A stretch of DNA of 64,000 nt. Origin: Ruminococcaceae bacterium UBA7101 (GTDB lineage: Bacteria; Bacillota; Clostridia; Oscillospirales; Acutalibacteraceae). Positions 8,186 to 18,302 of this stretch are shown here, piece by piece. Location of the stretch: positions 18,318 to 82,317 of the forward strand of contig DKYL01000038.1 in the NCBI GenBank assembly GCA_002493325.1. Reading direction: 5' to 3'. The notes beneath the pieces are model-generated. The model was not told where the DNA came from. It searched no databases and saw only the letters and a program-made list of their open reading frames with translations. The stretch's first letter is position 1. The number at the start of each line of letters is the position of its first letter. The position numbers were made by a program, and so were the translations under genes.

Positions 8186-9641
8186 TATTGGCACCTCTCA
8201 GTTCACTGATTCTGACCTTACGCTGCGACAGCTTTTTCCAGCTTTCACGATAGAATATATCGCCCAGGGAATGCTTATCAAGCGGCGAAATAGGTGATGA
8301 TAAAGGCACACCATATGGGTTAACACTGCAGATATTTATAAACAGTACACCCGCACCAAGTATAATACCGTACATTCCTGTCAGTCCGCCTACAAGAATA
8401 AAAAGGAATCTCAGCACTGACACACTTTCATAAAGAGGATAAACCACATATGACGATATGGCAGTCGTGGCAATAATAACCAGCATAGGCGCGCCAATCA
8501 GTCCTGCCGTCACAGTGGTTTCACCTATAATGATACCGCCGATAATGGATATTGCGTGACCGATTGTTTTCGGCAGTCTTAAGCCTGCCTCCCTCATAAT
8601 TTCATACAGAACTAAAATCATGAGAGCCTCTGTCATCAGTGAAAACGGTGTATTGATTTCCTCAGAAGCAATCGTGAACAAAAGACTTGTAGGCATAAGC
8701 TCCTGATGGAATGTACCGATTGCAACATAAAGTCCGGGCAGAAATATAGAAAGAACAAAGCTGAAATACTTTAAAATTCTTATAAAGCCTGCATAAAACG
8801 GCGGATTATCATAATCATCAACCGACTGAAAATTATCGCTGAAAAGCGACGGCACAAAAATTACAAACGGCGTACCCTCAACCATAACGAGCACCCTGCC
8901 CTCAAGCAGCTTTGACACCGCAACATCGGGGCGCTCCGTATTGCTTACACAACTGAAAAATGATTTAATATCCGTATCCAGAAACGGTACAAGCTCGCCG
9001 TAATCAATAAGCGTATTCAGATTAGCCAATTTAAGCCTGCTCTCCACGCCCTTAACAAGCTCAGGGTCTGCCCTGTCATCAATATAACCGATAACAACAG
9101 GAGTTGATGCCGCAGAGCCTATTTTTATCTGCTTGAATTTCAAATGAGGTGTTTTAAGTCTTTTTCTTAACAGAGCCTTGTTATCATTCAGTGCTTCGAT
9201 AAAGCACTCCTTGGCACCTCTTACATTGCTTTCATTTGACGGCTCATCAACACTGCGCTTGCTCCAGCCCTGTATACCGAAAACAAGTGCCTTATTATTT
9301 CCGTCAAGAATAAATACACAAAAGCCTGACATCAAGAAATAGTAGCAGTCTTCAAAGGTGGTTGCCTCTTTCATTTCAAGCGAATTAACAACCTTCAGCT
9401 TGATTGTATCAAGAAGTTCCTGTTTCGTTTCAAACTCAAGCTCTCTGCCAAGAATAGGCTCCATTATCATCTGTGAAAGCTGTAGCGAATCAATCAAGCC
9501 GTCCATAACACAGAAAAAGCCCTTGACTCCGCAAATAACCGCCTCTCTTAAAAGGAAATCAGAGCAGTCCTTAAAATCATCCTCAAATTTCTTTTTATTC
9601 AGTTCGTAATCTGTGAAAAGATTACCCGTCGGATTTTCCAA
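8163..9641 (-). CDS. gerAA: Spore germination protein, GerAA family
   Basis: The A subunit of a GerA-type germinant receptor: a soluble N-terminal domain of about 270 residues, then several membrane helices (beginning near FLPGLYVAIGTFHQELMPTS) and a short cytoplasmic tail. The family segment GVRGAKECFIEALNDN-like region (here VRGAKECFIEALNDNKALLR) is present. A longer frame reaches 9722, but its first 27 codons would cover the apparent promoter, so the in-frame TTG at 9641 is favoured; this choice is uncertain. A candidate forespore promoter precedes it. First gene of the operon. Confidence 0.88.
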   Translation of the reverse strand: MENPTGNLFTDYELNKKKFEDDFKDCSDFLLREAVICGVKGFFCVMDGLIDSLQLSQMIMEPILGRELEFETKQELLDTIKLKVVNSLEMKEATTFEDCYYFLMSGFCVFILDGNNKALVFGIQGWSKRSVDEPSNESNVRGAKECFIEALNDNKALLRKRLKTPHLKFKQIKIGSAASTPVVIGYIDDRADPELVKGVESRLKLANLNTLIDYGELVPFLDTDIKSFFSCVSNTERPDVAVSKLLEGRVLVMVEGTPFVIFVPSLFSDNFQSVDDYDNPPFYAGFIRILKYFSFVLSIFLPGLYVAIGTFHQELMPTSLLFTIASEEINTPFSLMTEALMILVLYEIMREAGLRLPKTIGHAISIIGGIIIGETTVTAGLIGAPMLVIIATTAISSYVVYPLYESVSVLRFLFILVGGLTGMYGIILGAGVLFINICSVNPYGVPLSSPISPLDKHSLGDIFYRESWKKLSQRKVRISELRGANIDKFTKK

Positions 9642-9674
9642 ATTATTTTCACTGCCTTTCCATTGCCAACAAAA

Positions 9675-9702
9675 AATAATGCTGAAAACAGCAATGTTAT
9701 AC
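9675..9702 (-). promoter_or_regulatory. Candidate SigG/SigF-type promoter of the gerA operon
   Basis: On the minus strand GTATA, 16 bp, CATTATT, about 35 bp upstream of the chosen gerAA start. It resembles forespore sigma factor sites (GHATR / CATWMTA) more than a SigA site. The match is short, so confidence is limited. Confidence 0.4.
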
Positions 9703-9776
9703 GTCCTGATTAATTTTTGCATAATAAAGAAAATTATTCACAAAATGTTATAGTAAAACAAGGAACAGGTGGTTGT

Positions 9777-10451
9777 ATGGCGATAAATTTTATAAGAGCA
9801 GCAATTATTTATGTTGTAATCATTATTGCAGTAAGGCTGATGGGAAAAAGACAGGTCGGTGAGCTTAAGCCCCACGAGCTTGTAATAACCATTCTGATAA
9901 GTGCAATAGCGGTTATTCCCCTTGAGGAAAATTCAATGCCCCTTGCAAACTGTCTGGTGCCCATTATGCTATTTGTCAGCCTTGAAATTATTATGAGTGT
10001 TATATCCATGAAAAGCCTGTGGTTCAGAAATCTTCTGCAGGGCAGACCGATATTTATAATAAGACAGGGCAAGCTTGACCAAAAAAAACTGAAACAGCTC
10101 AGGCTGACGATGGATGATGTTGTGGATGCACTAAGGCAGAAGGATATATTTGACATCAGTCAGGTTGAGGATGCAGTCATAGAAACCAATGGTTCAATAT
10201 CTGTTCTGCCAAAGGCTGAATACCAGCCTATAACCGCATCCGACATAAGCCTTTCTGTTAAGGAGAAGGGTATGCCTGTGGCTATTGTTATTGACGGCAA
10301 GACTGTTAACGAATATTTCAACGAATACAAGCTGAAGGACAGTGAAATTGAGCTTGTGCTGCAAACTGTCAACAGAGATGTTGAAAAAATTATGCTTTTA
10401 ACAATTGATGATGACGGCAATACCTATTTAATTGAAAAGGAGAAGCAATGA
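9777..10451 (+). CDS. DUF421 membrane protein (YetF family)
   Basis: A 224-residue membrane protein: two or three N-terminal helices, the family motif LMGKRQVGELKPHELVITIL, then a cytoplasmic DUF421 domain with GRPIFIIRQGKL and the LRLTMDDVVDALRQKDIFDI segment. Members of this family in spore formers are linked to spore membrane properties, but the biochemical role is not established. The ATG at 9777 has AGGTGG close upstream; a longer frame exists but would overlap the divergent germination operon control region. It overlaps the next gene by four bases (ATGA), forming a two-gene unit divergent from gerA. Confidence 0.88.
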   Translation: MAINFIRAAIIYVVIIIAVRLMGKRQVGELKPHELVITILISAIAVIPLEENSMPLANCLVPIMLFVSLEIIMSVISMKSLWFRNLLQGRPIFIIRQGKLDQKKLKQLRLTMDDVVDALRQKDIFDISQVEDAVIETNGSISVLPKAEYQPITASDISLSVKEKGMPVAIVIDGKTVNEYFNEYKLKDSEIELVLQTVNRDVEKIMLLTIDDDGNTYLIEKEKQ

Positions 10452-10825
10452 AAAGACTTTTTATAGCAATCGCATTTCTTGCACTGGCATTCGGACTTTG
10501 CACCTTTGAGCAGATAACAATAAATAAAACCTATTCTCAGGCAAACAAATACATTGATTATGCCATTGAACAGGTTGAAAAAAAGGATTATAAGGGAGCT
10601 GAGGAAACCTGCAGCACCCTTGATGAATACTGGGACAGCAAGCAGCAGTATTTAACTGCAATGATTGACCACGGCTCTCTTGACGACACAGGAGTAACAA
10701 TCACATCCCTTAAGGATTTAGCAAAAAATGAAAGTGACGACCTTGAGGGCGAGCTGATAACCGCAAAAAATCAAATACAATCCATCTATGACAATCAGAA
10801 AATCACCTTCGGTAATATATTCTGA
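10448..10825 (+). CDS. DUF4363 family protein
   Basis: A 125-residue protein with one N-terminal membrane segment or uncleaved signal (FIAIAFLALAFGLCTF) and a helical extracytoplasmic domain rich in charged residues. The match to DUF4363 rests on length, layout and its four-base overlap with the DUF421 gene, a pairing common in clostridial spore formers. Function unknown. A bidirectional terminator follows directly. Confidence 0.75.
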   Translation: MKRLFIAIAFLALAFGLCTFEQITINKTYSQANKYIDYAIEQVEKKDYKGAEETCSTLDEYWDSKQQYLTAMIDHGSLDDTGVTITSLKDLAKNESDDLEGELITAKNQIQSIYDNQKITFGNIF

Positions 10826-10833
10826 CAAAATTT

Positions 10834-10858
10834 AAGGAGCTGAAAAAATCAGCTCCTT
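10834..10858. terminator. Bidirectional terminator between DUF4363 and glgA
   Basis: A perfect 10-bp stem (AAGGAGCTGA / TCAGCTCCTT) with a five-base loop. T-rich flanks lie on both sides, and it separates convergent genes. Confidence 0.85.
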
Positions 10859-10862
10859 TGCT

Positions 10863-12281
10863 TTATTTTAACAGTGAACGATACATTTTAATGTATTCAT
10901 TTGCACTCTTTCCCCAACTCATATCACAGTCGAGTGCCCGCTTGACGAGAGTGCTCCAGCCGTCTGTATGATAAGCGTCGTTCGCTCTGTAAATAGCGCC
11001 AAGCATATCATAGGCATTATATGTTTTAAATGTGAAACCATTTCCCTCTCCATCACCGCAATCAGTGATAGAATCCTTAAGTCCGCCTGTTTCACGAACG
11101 ATAGGCAATGTACCGTAACGCAGTGCAACCATCTGTGACAGTCCGCAAGGCTCGCTCTTACTTGGCATAAGGAACATATCCGCACCTGCGTAAATTTTTC
11201 TTGCCAGATCAGGAACAAATCCAATTGTGATGCCTACCTTATTCGGGTACTTATCGTGAAGATAGCGGAAGAAGTTTTCATACTGCCACTCACCGCTGCC
11301 GAGAACAACGTACTGAATATTTCTCTCACAAAGGCTCTTTTCGAGAACCTCCTTCATAAGGTCAACGCCCTTATGACCGACAAGACGTGAAACAATACCG
11401 ATAACAGGCACATTCGGGTCAACATTAAGACCCATCATTTTCTGTAATTCTTCCTTATTTTTAGCCTTGCCGCTGAAATCATCAGCATTGTAATTCACCC
11501 AGATATCCTTATCTGTTTCAGGGTTATAGCCGTCAACATCAATACCATTGAGAATACCGCAAAGCTTCCAGCTTCGCTGATTTAAAATCGGGTCAAGACC
11601 ATGGCTGTACCAAGGGTCAAGAATTTCCCTTGCATAAGTGGGCGAAACAGTTGTCACCTTATTGGCGCACTCAATACCTGCCTTCATAAAGTTCACAAGA
11701 CCATCATAAAGAATCAAATTATTATGTTCAGGCGCAATACCGAGAACATCGTTCAGAAGCTCATTGCCATACTTGCCCTGATACTGAATATTATGGATTG
11801 TGAAAACAGTCTTGATATTTTCAAAGCCCATTCTGTTCGCATAATAGCAGCTGTAATACAGCGGAGTCAACGCACTCTGCCAGTCATTACAGTGAATAAT
11901 ATCAGGCTTCCAGTCGATAACAGGAATGATTTCAAGCACTGCCCTTGCAAAGAATGCAAAGCGCTCTGCATCATCATAGTGACCGTAAATACCGTCACGC
12001 TTAAAGTAATACTGGTTATCCAGAAAATAATAGATAACACCGTTTGCTTTAGCTTCAAACACACCGCAATACTGTCTGCGCCATGAAACAGGAACAGAAA
12101 TTGAGGCTATAAATTTCATTTTATCCTTATATTCCTGCTTAATGCTGTCATAAAGCGGCATAACAACACGGCAGCCGATCAGTCTTTTTCTCAGGGCAAC
12201 AGGCAATGAGCCTGCTACGTCACCCAGTCCGCCTGAAGCCATAAAGGGAAGTGCTTCAGATGAAACATACAATACTTTCAT
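10863..12281 (-). CDS. glgA: Glycogen (starch) synthase
   Basis: A 472-residue GT5 glycosyltransferase that extends alpha-1,4-glucan chains from ADP-glucose. The N-terminal ADP-glucose site KVLYVSSEALPF...SGGLGDVAGSLP and the C-terminal GT-B motifs (SRLVGHKGVDL, and PSKSEPCGLSQMVALRYGT with the catalytic-site glutamate) are all visible. Length is normal. Last gene of the leftward glgB-glgC-glgD-glgA unit, 15 bp after glgD. All enzymes needed to make glycogen from glucose-1-phosphate are in this unit; no phosphorylase or debranching enzyme is present here. Confidence 0.97.
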   Translation of the reverse strand: MKVLYVSSEALPFMASGGLGDVAGSLPVALRKRLIGCRVVMPLYDSIKQEYKDKMKFIASISVPVSWRRQYCGVFEAKANGVIYYFLDNQYYFKRDGIYGHYDDAERFAFFARAVLEIIPVIDWKPDIIHCNDWQSALTPLYYSCYYANRMGFENIKTVFTIHNIQYQGKYGNELLNDVLGIAPEHNNLILYDGLVNFMKAGIECANKVTTVSPTYAREILDPWYSHGLDPILNQRSWKLCGILNGIDVDGYNPETDKDIWVNYNADDFSGKAKNKEELQKMMGLNVDPNVPVIGIVSRLVGHKGVDLMKEVLEKSLCERNIQYVVLGSGEWQYENFFRYLHDKYPNKVGITIGFVPDLARKIYAGADMFLMPSKSEPCGLSQMVALRYGTLPIVRETGGLKDSITDCGDGEGNGFTFKTYNAYDMLGAIYRANDAYHTDGWSTLVKRALDCDMSWGKSANEYIKMYRSLLK

Positions 12282-12296
12282 TACTACACACGCCTC

Positions 12297-13415
12297 CTAT
12301 ACTCTTGTATTCTTTGAAAGACAGATAGGGAATGTATCAGCGCCCGATAATTCAACACCATTTTTGATATTCACATTTTTATCTGCAATAACACAGGTGA
12401 TTTTTGAATTTTCGCCGACAATGGTATCCTGCATAAGAATTGAATTTTTAACAACAGCACCCTTGCCGATTTTAACGCCCTTGAAAATAATACAGTTTTC
12501 AACCTGTCCCTCAATAATGCATCCGTCTGCAACAAGGCTGTTTTTGAGTGATGACTCAACGCCGTAGATTGCAGGCATATCGTCACGCTCCTTGGTTGAA
12601 ATCGTATGCTTAAAGAGCTTTTTCCTGTTTTCCTTTTCAAGAACTGACATTGAAATATCATAATAGCTCTGAACAGAATCAATTGTTCCCACAAAGCTGT
12701 CAGTTGCATCATAAGCGTGGATTTTAAGCTTATCAACATTTGCCATAATCACATTTCTCTGATAAGAAATTTCATTTTTTGAATGAGCTGCGGAAACAAG
12801 CGTTTCAAGCAGATACTTCTTCATCATCATAATATTACAGGAATAGAAAACATCCTCGTTAGTATCCTTGTCAAGGCTCATTTCGGTAATTCTTCCGTCA
12901 GCATCAACCTTGTCAAAGCAAAGTACAGAGCCGATATTTTTGGGCATTTTGCCCTTAACACCGAGGATTGTAATATCAGCACCGCTCTCCTCGTGCGCAT
13001 TAAACAAATCTGTATAATCAGTAGACACAATATGGTTGCAGTCGCTCATTAAAACATAGGTCTGATTTGACTGATTCAAAAAGCCCATATTGCCGTAAAT
13101 AGCATCAATTCTGTTGCCCCACATTTTTGCACTGCCAAGTGAAAACGGAGGAAGAAGATACAAGCCATCATTCTTTCTGTTTAAATCCCAAGGCTTACCT
13201 GTGCCCACATGGTCCATAAGGGACTGGAAGTTTGCGTTTGTAACAACACCGATTTTTGCAACACCGCTGTCAACCATATTGGAAAGCGGGAAGTCAATCA
13301 GACGATAGCGTGAGCAGAATGGAACAGAGCCCATAGTTCTCATAGCCGTAAGGCTGTCGAGAGCCTCCTCGTGAATATTTGCAAATACAATACCTAATAC
13401 TTGTTTACCGTTCAT
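12297..13415 (-). CDS. glgD: GlgD, ADP-glucose pyrophosphorylase second subunit
   Basis: A 372-residue GlgC paralogue that in Firmicutes forms a hetero-oligomer with GlgC and modulates its activity. It has the nucleotidyltransferase fold (RYRLIDFPLSNMVDSG) followed by a left-handed beta-helix of hexapeptide-like repeats. The G-rich N-terminal pyrophosphorylase loop seen in GlgC (AGGQGSRLG) is replaced by FANIHEEALDSL, fitting a regulatory rather than catalytic subunit. The ATG at 13415 has GGAGG ten bases upstream and lies five bases after the glgC stop. Confidence 0.95.
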   Translation of the reverse strand: MNGKQVLGIVFANIHEEALDSLTAMRTMGSVPFCSRYRLIDFPLSNMVDSGVAKIGVVTNANFQSLMDHVGTGKPWDLNRKNDGLYLLPPFSLGSAKMWGNRIDAIYGNMGFLNQSNQTYVLMSDCNHIVSTDYTDLFNAHEESGADITILGVKGKMPKNIGSVLCFDKVDADGRITEMSLDKDTNEDVFYSCNIMMMKKYLLETLVSAAHSKNEISYQRNVIMANVDKLKIHAYDATDSFVGTIDSVQSYYDISMSVLEKENRKKLFKHTISTKERDDMPAIYGVESSLKNSLVADGCIIEGQVENCIIFKGVKIGKGAVVKNSILMQDTIVGENSKITCVIADKNVNIKNGVELSGADTFPICLSKNTRV

Positions 13416-13420
13416 TACAA

Positions 13421-14629
13421 TCAAACCTCCTCTCCTGATTTAATCATTACCCCGGGAGCAACATACTGACCCTTGGTAATTTTTGCTCCTGCACCGATAA
13501 CAGGGATTCCCCAATCCTCAGGCTTTTCAAGCATCTCAGGGATTTCGCCGATCTTGGCATCCTCCTCAATCACTGCATTCTCAGCAACGATTGAATAATA
13601 GACCTTAGCACCCTTCTTAATGGTTGCACCCGGCATAACAACACTGTATCTTACATCCGCATCCTCTTCAATTGTAACATTTGAGGAGATAACACTGTAA
13701 TCAACATTACCCTCAATCTCACAGCCCTCGCTGATGGATGAGCCTTCAACAACAGCATTTTTGCCGATGTAGTGAGGTGGTGCAAGTGGATTTCTTGAGT
13801 AAATTCTCCAGCTTGTGTCACTTAAATCAAGGTCAACATTCGGATTGATAATATCAAGGTTTGCCTCCCACAGAGAGTCGATTGTACCTACATCCTTCCA
13901 GTAGCCCTTGAAAGGATAAGCAAACATACGCTCACCTGCGTCAAGCATTGTCGGAATGATATTTTTACCAAAGTCATTTGATGAGCCTTCGGTGTTTTCA
14001 TCCTGAATCAAATACTCCCTGAGCTTATCCCAGCTGAATACATAAACACCCATTGACGCCTTATTGCTCTTAGGCTCAGCAGGCTTCTCAGCAAACTCAT
14101 AGATTTCATCGTTATCCTTGGTTGCAAGAATACCGAAACGTGATGCCTCTTCCCACGGAACCTCAAGCACTGCAATTGTGCAGGCAGCATCGTTCTTTTT
14201 ATGGAAATCAACCATCTGTGCATAATCCATTTTATAAATATGGTCACCTGAAAGGATTACAACATATTCAGGGTCATATTTTTCAATGAAATTAATATTT
14301 TGATAAATAGCATTGGCAGTACCCTTGTACCACTCGGCACCGCCGATTGCCTCATATGGTGACAGAATGTGAATACCGCCGTTCTGTCTGTCAAGATCCC
14401 ATGGCTGACCATTGCCAAGGTAATCATTAAGCTCAAGGGGCTGGTACTGGGTCAGTACGCCAACCGTATAAATACCGCTGTTCACACAGTTGGAAAGGGG
14501 GAAATCAATAATTCTGTAATTTCCGCCGTATGGTACTGCAGGCTTGGCAATATTTTTTGTTAAAACTCCCAGGCGGCTGCCCTGTCCGCCTGCTAAGAGC
14601 ATTGCAACAACCTTATTTTTTTGTGCCAT
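13421..14629 (-). CDS. glgC: Glucose-1-phosphate adenylyltransferase, catalytic subunit
   Basis: A 402-residue ADP-glucose pyrophosphorylase making ADP-glucose from ATP and glucose-1-phosphate, the committed step of bacterial glycogen synthesis. The intact G-rich loop [17 protein letters not shown], the [20 protein letters not shown] segment, the catalytic-site [11 protein letters not shown] and a C-terminal beta-helix are present. It overlaps the 3' end of glgB by 17 bases. Confidence 0.97.
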   Translation of the reverse strand: MAQKNKVVAMLLAGGQGSRLGVLTKNIAKPAVPYGGNYRIIDFPLSNCVNSGIYTVGVLTQYQPLELNDYLGNGQPWDLDRQNGGIHILSPYEAIGGAEWYKGTANAIYQNINFIEKYDPEYVVILSGDHIYKMDYAQMVDFHKKNDAACTIAVLEVPWEEASRFGILATKDNDEIYEFAEKPAEPKSNKASMGVYVFSWDKLREYLIQDENTEGSSNDFGKNIIPTMLDAGERMFAYPFKGYWKDVGTIDSLWEANLDIINPNVDLDLSDTSWRIYSRNPLAPPHYIGKNAVVEGSSISEGCEIEGNVDYSVISSNVTIEEDADVRYSVVMPGATIKKGAKVYYSIVAENAVIEEDAKIGEIPEMLEKPEDWGIPVIGAGAKITKGQYVAPGVMIKSGEEV

Positions 14630-16562
14630 TTTTTATCTCCTTTGATTTATTTGTAGTTTTTTTATTCTTAGCCGACTTCTTTGTTTCTGTCTTTTCAAGA
14701 TAGATTGCCGAAAGTCCGCTTAGCTTAAGACCGATACTCTCATCATAGCCATTCATAGGCTTATCCTTTGATTTGTAAGTACCCGATAATCTGACCTTTT
14801 CTCCCCCGTACTTTGAAAGAGAGGTATCAAAAATCGTTTTATATGTTCCCTTTTCAGGAACACCGATTCTGTACTCATCAAAGCTGTTCGGTGTGAAATT
14901 GAACACTGCAATAATCTCTTTGCCCGACTTATCAATTCGTCTGAAGGCAATAACGGAATTTGCATTGTCCTCGCTGGAAATCCACTGGAAGCCCTCCCAG
15001 CTGTAATCGACCTGCCACAGTGCAGGTGTTTTTTTATAGAACTTATTAAGCTCTCTTGTGAAATCCTGCAGCTTTTTGTGCTTATCATAATCCAGCAGCA
15101 GCCAGTCAAGACCCTGCTTGTAATTCCACTCGATAAACTGACCGAACTCACTGCCCATAAACAAAAGCTTTTTGCCCGGGTGCGCAAACATATAGGCAAG
15201 AAACAGCCTGATACCGCTGAACTTCATTTCATAATCGCCCGGCATTTTGTTAATCAGGCTTGCCTTGCCGTGAACAACCTCGTCGTGGCTTATCGGCAGA
15301 ACAAAATTTTCGCTGAAGGCATAGAAAAAGCTGAAGGTAATGCAGTTGTGATTTCCTTTTCTGAATAACGGATCCATGGATGTATAACGAAGCATATCGT
15401 TCATCCATCCCATATTCCACTTGAAGTTAAAGCCAAGACCGCCTATATCCGTCGGCATGGTTATCATAGGCCATGCCGTTGACTCCTCGGCTATCATCAT
15501 AACCTCGCCGTGCTCCTTGAACATAGCACAGTTCAGCTCCTTGAAAAATTCCACAGCCTCAAGATTTTCTCTGCCGCCGTGCTTGTTCGCAATCCATTCG
15601 CCGTTTTCTCTGCCGTAATCGAGATAAAGCATGGATGCAACCGCATCAACTCTCAGTCCGTCAAAGTGGAACTTGTCAACCCAGTACATAGCCGATGAAA
15701 TAAGGAAGGATTTAACCTCATTCCTGCCGTAGTCAAATACCCTTGTACCCCATTCCTTATGCTCACCCTTTCGCGGGTCGGAATATTCATAGGTACATTC
15801 GCCGTCGAACTCATAAAGTCCATAGGCATCCTTAGGGAAATGGGCAGGCACCCAGTCAAGAATAACACCGATATCTGCCTTGTGACAGCAGTCAATGAAA
15901 TACATTAAATCATCAGGTGTGCCGTAGCGTGAGGTAGGGGCAAAATAGCCTGTCACCTGATATCCCCAGGAGCCGTCAAAGGGATATTCCATAATCGGAA
16001 GCATTTCAATATGCGTATATCCCATATCCTTAACATAAGGAACAAGCTCGTCTGCCATCTGACGATAGGACAGGAAATCACCATTTTCATGCTGCTTCCA
16101 GGAGCCAAAATGAATTTCATATATATTAACAGGCTTTTCAAGTATATTGCTGTTTTTTGATTTGTCGTACCACTTTTTATCTGTCCATTTATATGGCTCA
16201 CTGTGATAAACCTTTGACGCCGTACCCGGTCGTGTTTCGGCATGAAAGGCATAGGGATCAGCCTTCATTATAACCGAGCCTGACTTTGTTGTGATTGCAT
16301 ATTTATAGCAATCATACTGCATAACTCCGTCAATAACCGCTTCCCATATTCCTGCAGAAATTTCTGTCATACGGTTTGCATCCTCGTCCCAATGGTTAAA
16401 GTCACCCGAAACGGAAACTGCTGCAGCATGGGGTGCCCATACTCTGAACACAAAGGTGTCACCATTCATTTTATGACAGCCGAAAAATTCATATGACTTA
16501 TAATTTTTTCCGCTGTGGAAAAGATACAGTGGGAACTCATATTCTTTTTTCAATTTCTCCAT
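14613..16562 (-). CDS. glgB: 1,4-alpha-glucan branching enzyme
   Basis: A 649-residue GH13 branching enzyme introducing alpha-1,6 branches into glycogen. Domain order is an N-terminal CBM48 (around [20 protein letters not shown]), the GH13 barrel with nucleophile region [12 protein letters not shown], the acid/base region MMIAEEST and the NHE-type region [12 protein letters not shown], then a C-terminal beta domain and a lysine-rich tail. The ATG at 16562 has AGGAG eight bases upstream; an upstream in-frame start has no good site. First gene of the glycogen operon. Confidence 0.96.
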   Translation of the reverse strand: MEKLKKEYEFPLYLFHSGKNYKSYEFFGCHKMNGDTFVFRVWAPHAAAVSVSGDFNHWDEDANRMTEISAGIWEAVIDGVMQYDCYKYAITTKSGSVIMKADPYAFHAETRPGTASKVYHSEPYKWTDKKWYDKSKNSNILEKPVNIYEIHFGSWKQHENGDFLSYRQMADELVPYVKDMGYTHIEMLPIMEYPFDGSWGYQVTGYFAPTSRYGTPDDLMYFIDCCHKADIGVILDWVPAHFPKDAYGLYEFDGECTYEYSDPRKGEHKEWGTRVFDYGRNEVKSFLISSAMYWVDKFHFDGLRVDAVASMLYLDYGRENGEWIANKHGGRENLEAVEFFKELNCAMFKEHGEVMMIAEESTAWPMITMPTDIGGLGFNFKWNMGWMNDMLRYTSMDPLFRKGNHNCITFSFFYAFSENFVLPISHDEVVHGKASLINKMPGDYEMKFSGIRLFLAYMFAHPGKKLLFMGSEFGQFIEWNYKQGLDWLLLDYDKHKKLQDFTRELNKFYKKTPALWQVDYSWEGFQWISSEDNANSVIAFRRIDKSGKEIIAVFNFTPNSFDEYRIGVPEKGTYKTIFDTSLSKYGGEKVRLSGTYKSKDKPMNGYDESIGLKLSGLSAIYLEKTETKKSAKNKKTTNKSKEIKNGTKK

Positions 16563-16648
16563 TTTTTCATCTCCTTCATTAGTAATCATTCATTGAATTA
16601 AAACATCATTCAATAAGCATATTACATAATTATCCAAAATATAGTTCT

Positions 16649-16677
16649 ATAATAACATCTTTAACACTAATAATCAA
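16649..16677 (-). promoter_or_regulatory. SigA-type promoter of the glycogen operon
   Basis: On the minus strand TTGATT, 17-bp spacer, TATTAT, about 90 bp upstream of glgB. The 337-bp gap between glgB and the divergent ANTAR gene holds this promoter, a palindrome and the opposing promoter; I see no gene in it. Confidence 0.65.
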
Positions 16678-16751
16678 GTTGTTTTTGTTTATTTTGTTAC
16701 AAAAAAAACTCAGGATTTTTCAAAATATGTGTAAATTGTCGTAAAAGTTAC

Positions 16752-16775
16752 TAATTCATAGTTTTACATGAATTA
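16752..16775. promoter_or_regulatory. Palindrome in the glgB/ANTAR intergenic region
   Basis: A perfect 8-bp inverted repeat (TAATTCAT / ATGAATTA) spaced by 8 bp, between the two divergent promoters. It is a possible operator for a dimeric regulator; no binding factor can be named. Confidence 0.4.
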
Positions 16776-16826
16776 ATGCTACAAAAAATATTGCAAATTA
16801 ACAGTTAAAATAGAGCATTTTTGCTA

Positions 16827-16855
16827 TTGAACACAAACATTATAAATGTTATAAT
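16827..16855 (+). promoter_or_regulatory. SigA promoter of the ANTAR-dapF-dapL-purC-purB unit
   Basis: TTGAAC, 17-bp spacer, TATAAT. The spacer contains a short palindrome (AACATT ATA AATGTT, 16837-16851) that overlaps the first base of the -10 and could be an operator. Confidence 0.75.
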
Positions 16856-16899
16856 AACTAAAAATATAGATATTACTATAATATGGAAAGGTAAATCTG

Positions 16900-17418
16900 A
16901 TGAAGGACATTATTATTGCATACCCTGTTAAAGAAACTGCTATGCAATTGCGTTCTCTTTTGGAGAATGAGGGCTTTCATGTGTCACACGTCTGTGCAAG
17001 AGGCTCAAGCGTACTCAGCATTGCACAGAATCTGAATGAGGGTGTTGTTGTCTGTGCGTCAATCCTCAGTGATATGGGTGCAGGTGTCCTTGCAGAAAAT
17101 CTGCCTTTCGGCTTTGATATTGTTGCTCTGTCAAAGAACGGTATACCCGAATATATGGGCAATCTGGTGAGTCTGCCCCTACCTGTTAACAAGGCAGAAT
17201 TTCTTCAGACCGTTGCCGTTCTTGTAAGCACACGTTCATCCTTTACAAAAAGAAACGCTGACGACAGTGAGATTATTTCAAAAGCAAAGCTGATTTTGAT
17301 GAAAACGAGTGATATGGGTGAAATTGCAGCTCATAAATACCTCCAGCAGGAAAGTATGAAAAAAGGTAAAAAAATCACTGGGATAGCAAAAGAGATTATT
17401 AACGATTTTACGGAATAG
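16900..17418 (+). CDS. ANTAR-domain regulator with degenerate receiver domain
   Basis: A 172-residue protein: an N-terminal receiver-like domain of about 110 residues and a C-terminal ANTAR RNA-binding domain (from about residue 125, AKLILMKTSDMGEIAAHKYLQ...). ANTAR proteins act by transcription antitermination at paired hairpins in target leaders. The receiver lacks the usual acidic pair after strand 1 (it reads IIIAYPV), and where the phospho-acceptor aspartate should be it reads VVVCASILSD, so it is probably not phosphorylated normally. It starts a rightward unit with dapF (19 bp downstream), and is divergent from the glycogen operon. Its RNA targets are unknown. Confidence 0.85.
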   Translation: MKDIIIAYPVKETAMQLRSLLENEGFHVSHVCARGSSVLSIAQNLNEGVVVCASILSDMGAGVLAENLPFGFDIVALSKNGIPEYMGNLVSLPLPVNKAEFLQTVAVLVSTRSSFTKRNADDSEIISKAKLILMKTSDMGEIAAHKYLQQESMKKGKKITGIAKEIINDFTE

Positions 17419-17437
17419 ATATATATTGGGTGATAAT

Positions 17438-18280
17438 ATGAAATTTACAAAGATGCACGGCTGCGGCAACGACTACATCTACATCGACTGCTTTAAGGAA
17501 ACCGTTGCTAACGAAAGCGAGCTTGCAGTAAAGCTTTCAGACAGGCATTTCGGTATCGGCGGTGACGGAATCATCCTTATCAAAAAAGGCATGAAAGCTG
17601 ATTTTGAAATGGTGATGTATAATGCCGACGGCTCACGTGGTGCAATGTGCGGCAACGGAATACGCTGTGTTGCAAAATATGTTTATGATAACGGCTACAC
17701 TGACAAAACAAGCTTTTCCATTGAATCAATGGGTGCTGTTAAATATATTGACGTCACTGTTGAAAACGGCAAAGTTATTCTTGCAAAGGTTGATATGGGT
17801 GCGCCGATATTGAAAGCTGCCGATGTTCCTGTTAACAGCGGCAATAAAAAGGTTATCAGCGAAAAAATCACAGTAGCAGGCAGAGAATTCAATATGACCT
17901 GCGTTTCAATGGGCAATCCCCACGCAGTTATGTTTATTGACGAGCATCCAAAGGATTTTGACCTTGATTTTTATGGTGCAAAATTTGAGTGCAATACAGA
18001 TGTTTTCCCAAACAGAGTCAATGCTGAATTTGCCAAGGTTATTGACAGAAAGAATATTGAAATGCGTGTTTTTGAACGCGGTACGGGCGAAACACTTGCC
18101 TGCGGCACAGGCACCTGTGCAACAGTGGTTGCTGCAATACTGAATGGCTATGTTGACAATGATGTAACCGTTCACCTTATCGGCGGCGACTTGCAGATTC
18201 AGTGGTCAGGTAAAGAAGAGGACAGCGTGTTTATGACAGGACCTGCTGCCACTGTATTTACAGGTGAAATAGATTTATAA
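17438..18280 (+). CDS. dapF: Diaminopimelate epimerase
   Basis: A 280-residue enzyme converting LL-diaminopimelate to the meso form used in lysine and peptidoglycan synthesis. Both catalytic cysteines are in their motifs: MCGNGIRC (about residue 73) and ACGTGTCA (about residue 215). The family N-terminus [12 protein letters not shown] is at the chosen ATG, which has GGGTGA just upstream. It precedes dapL by 22 bp, so two consecutive steps of the aminotransferase variant of the DAP pathway are co-transcribed. Confidence 0.97.
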   Translation: MKFTKMHGCGNDYIYIDCFKETVANESELAVKLSDRHFGIGGDGIILIKKGMKADFEMVMYNADGSRGAMCGNGIRCVAKYVYDNGYTDKTSFSIESMGAVKYIDVTVENGKVILAKVDMGAPILKAADVPVNSGNKKVISEKITVAGREFNMTCVSMGNPHAVMFIDEHPKDFDLDFYGAKFECNTDVFPNRVNAEFAKVIDRKNIEMRVFERGTGETLACGTGTCATVVAAILNGYVDNDVTVHLIGGDLQIQWSGKEEDSVFMTGPAATVFTGEIDL

Positions 18281-18302
18281 ATTATATGGAGGTTTAAAAT
18301 AT

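Noticed and set aside
11601..12086. 161-codon open frame antisense to glgA
   Set aside because: Shadow of a conserved gene; no start signal and no recognisable protein features.
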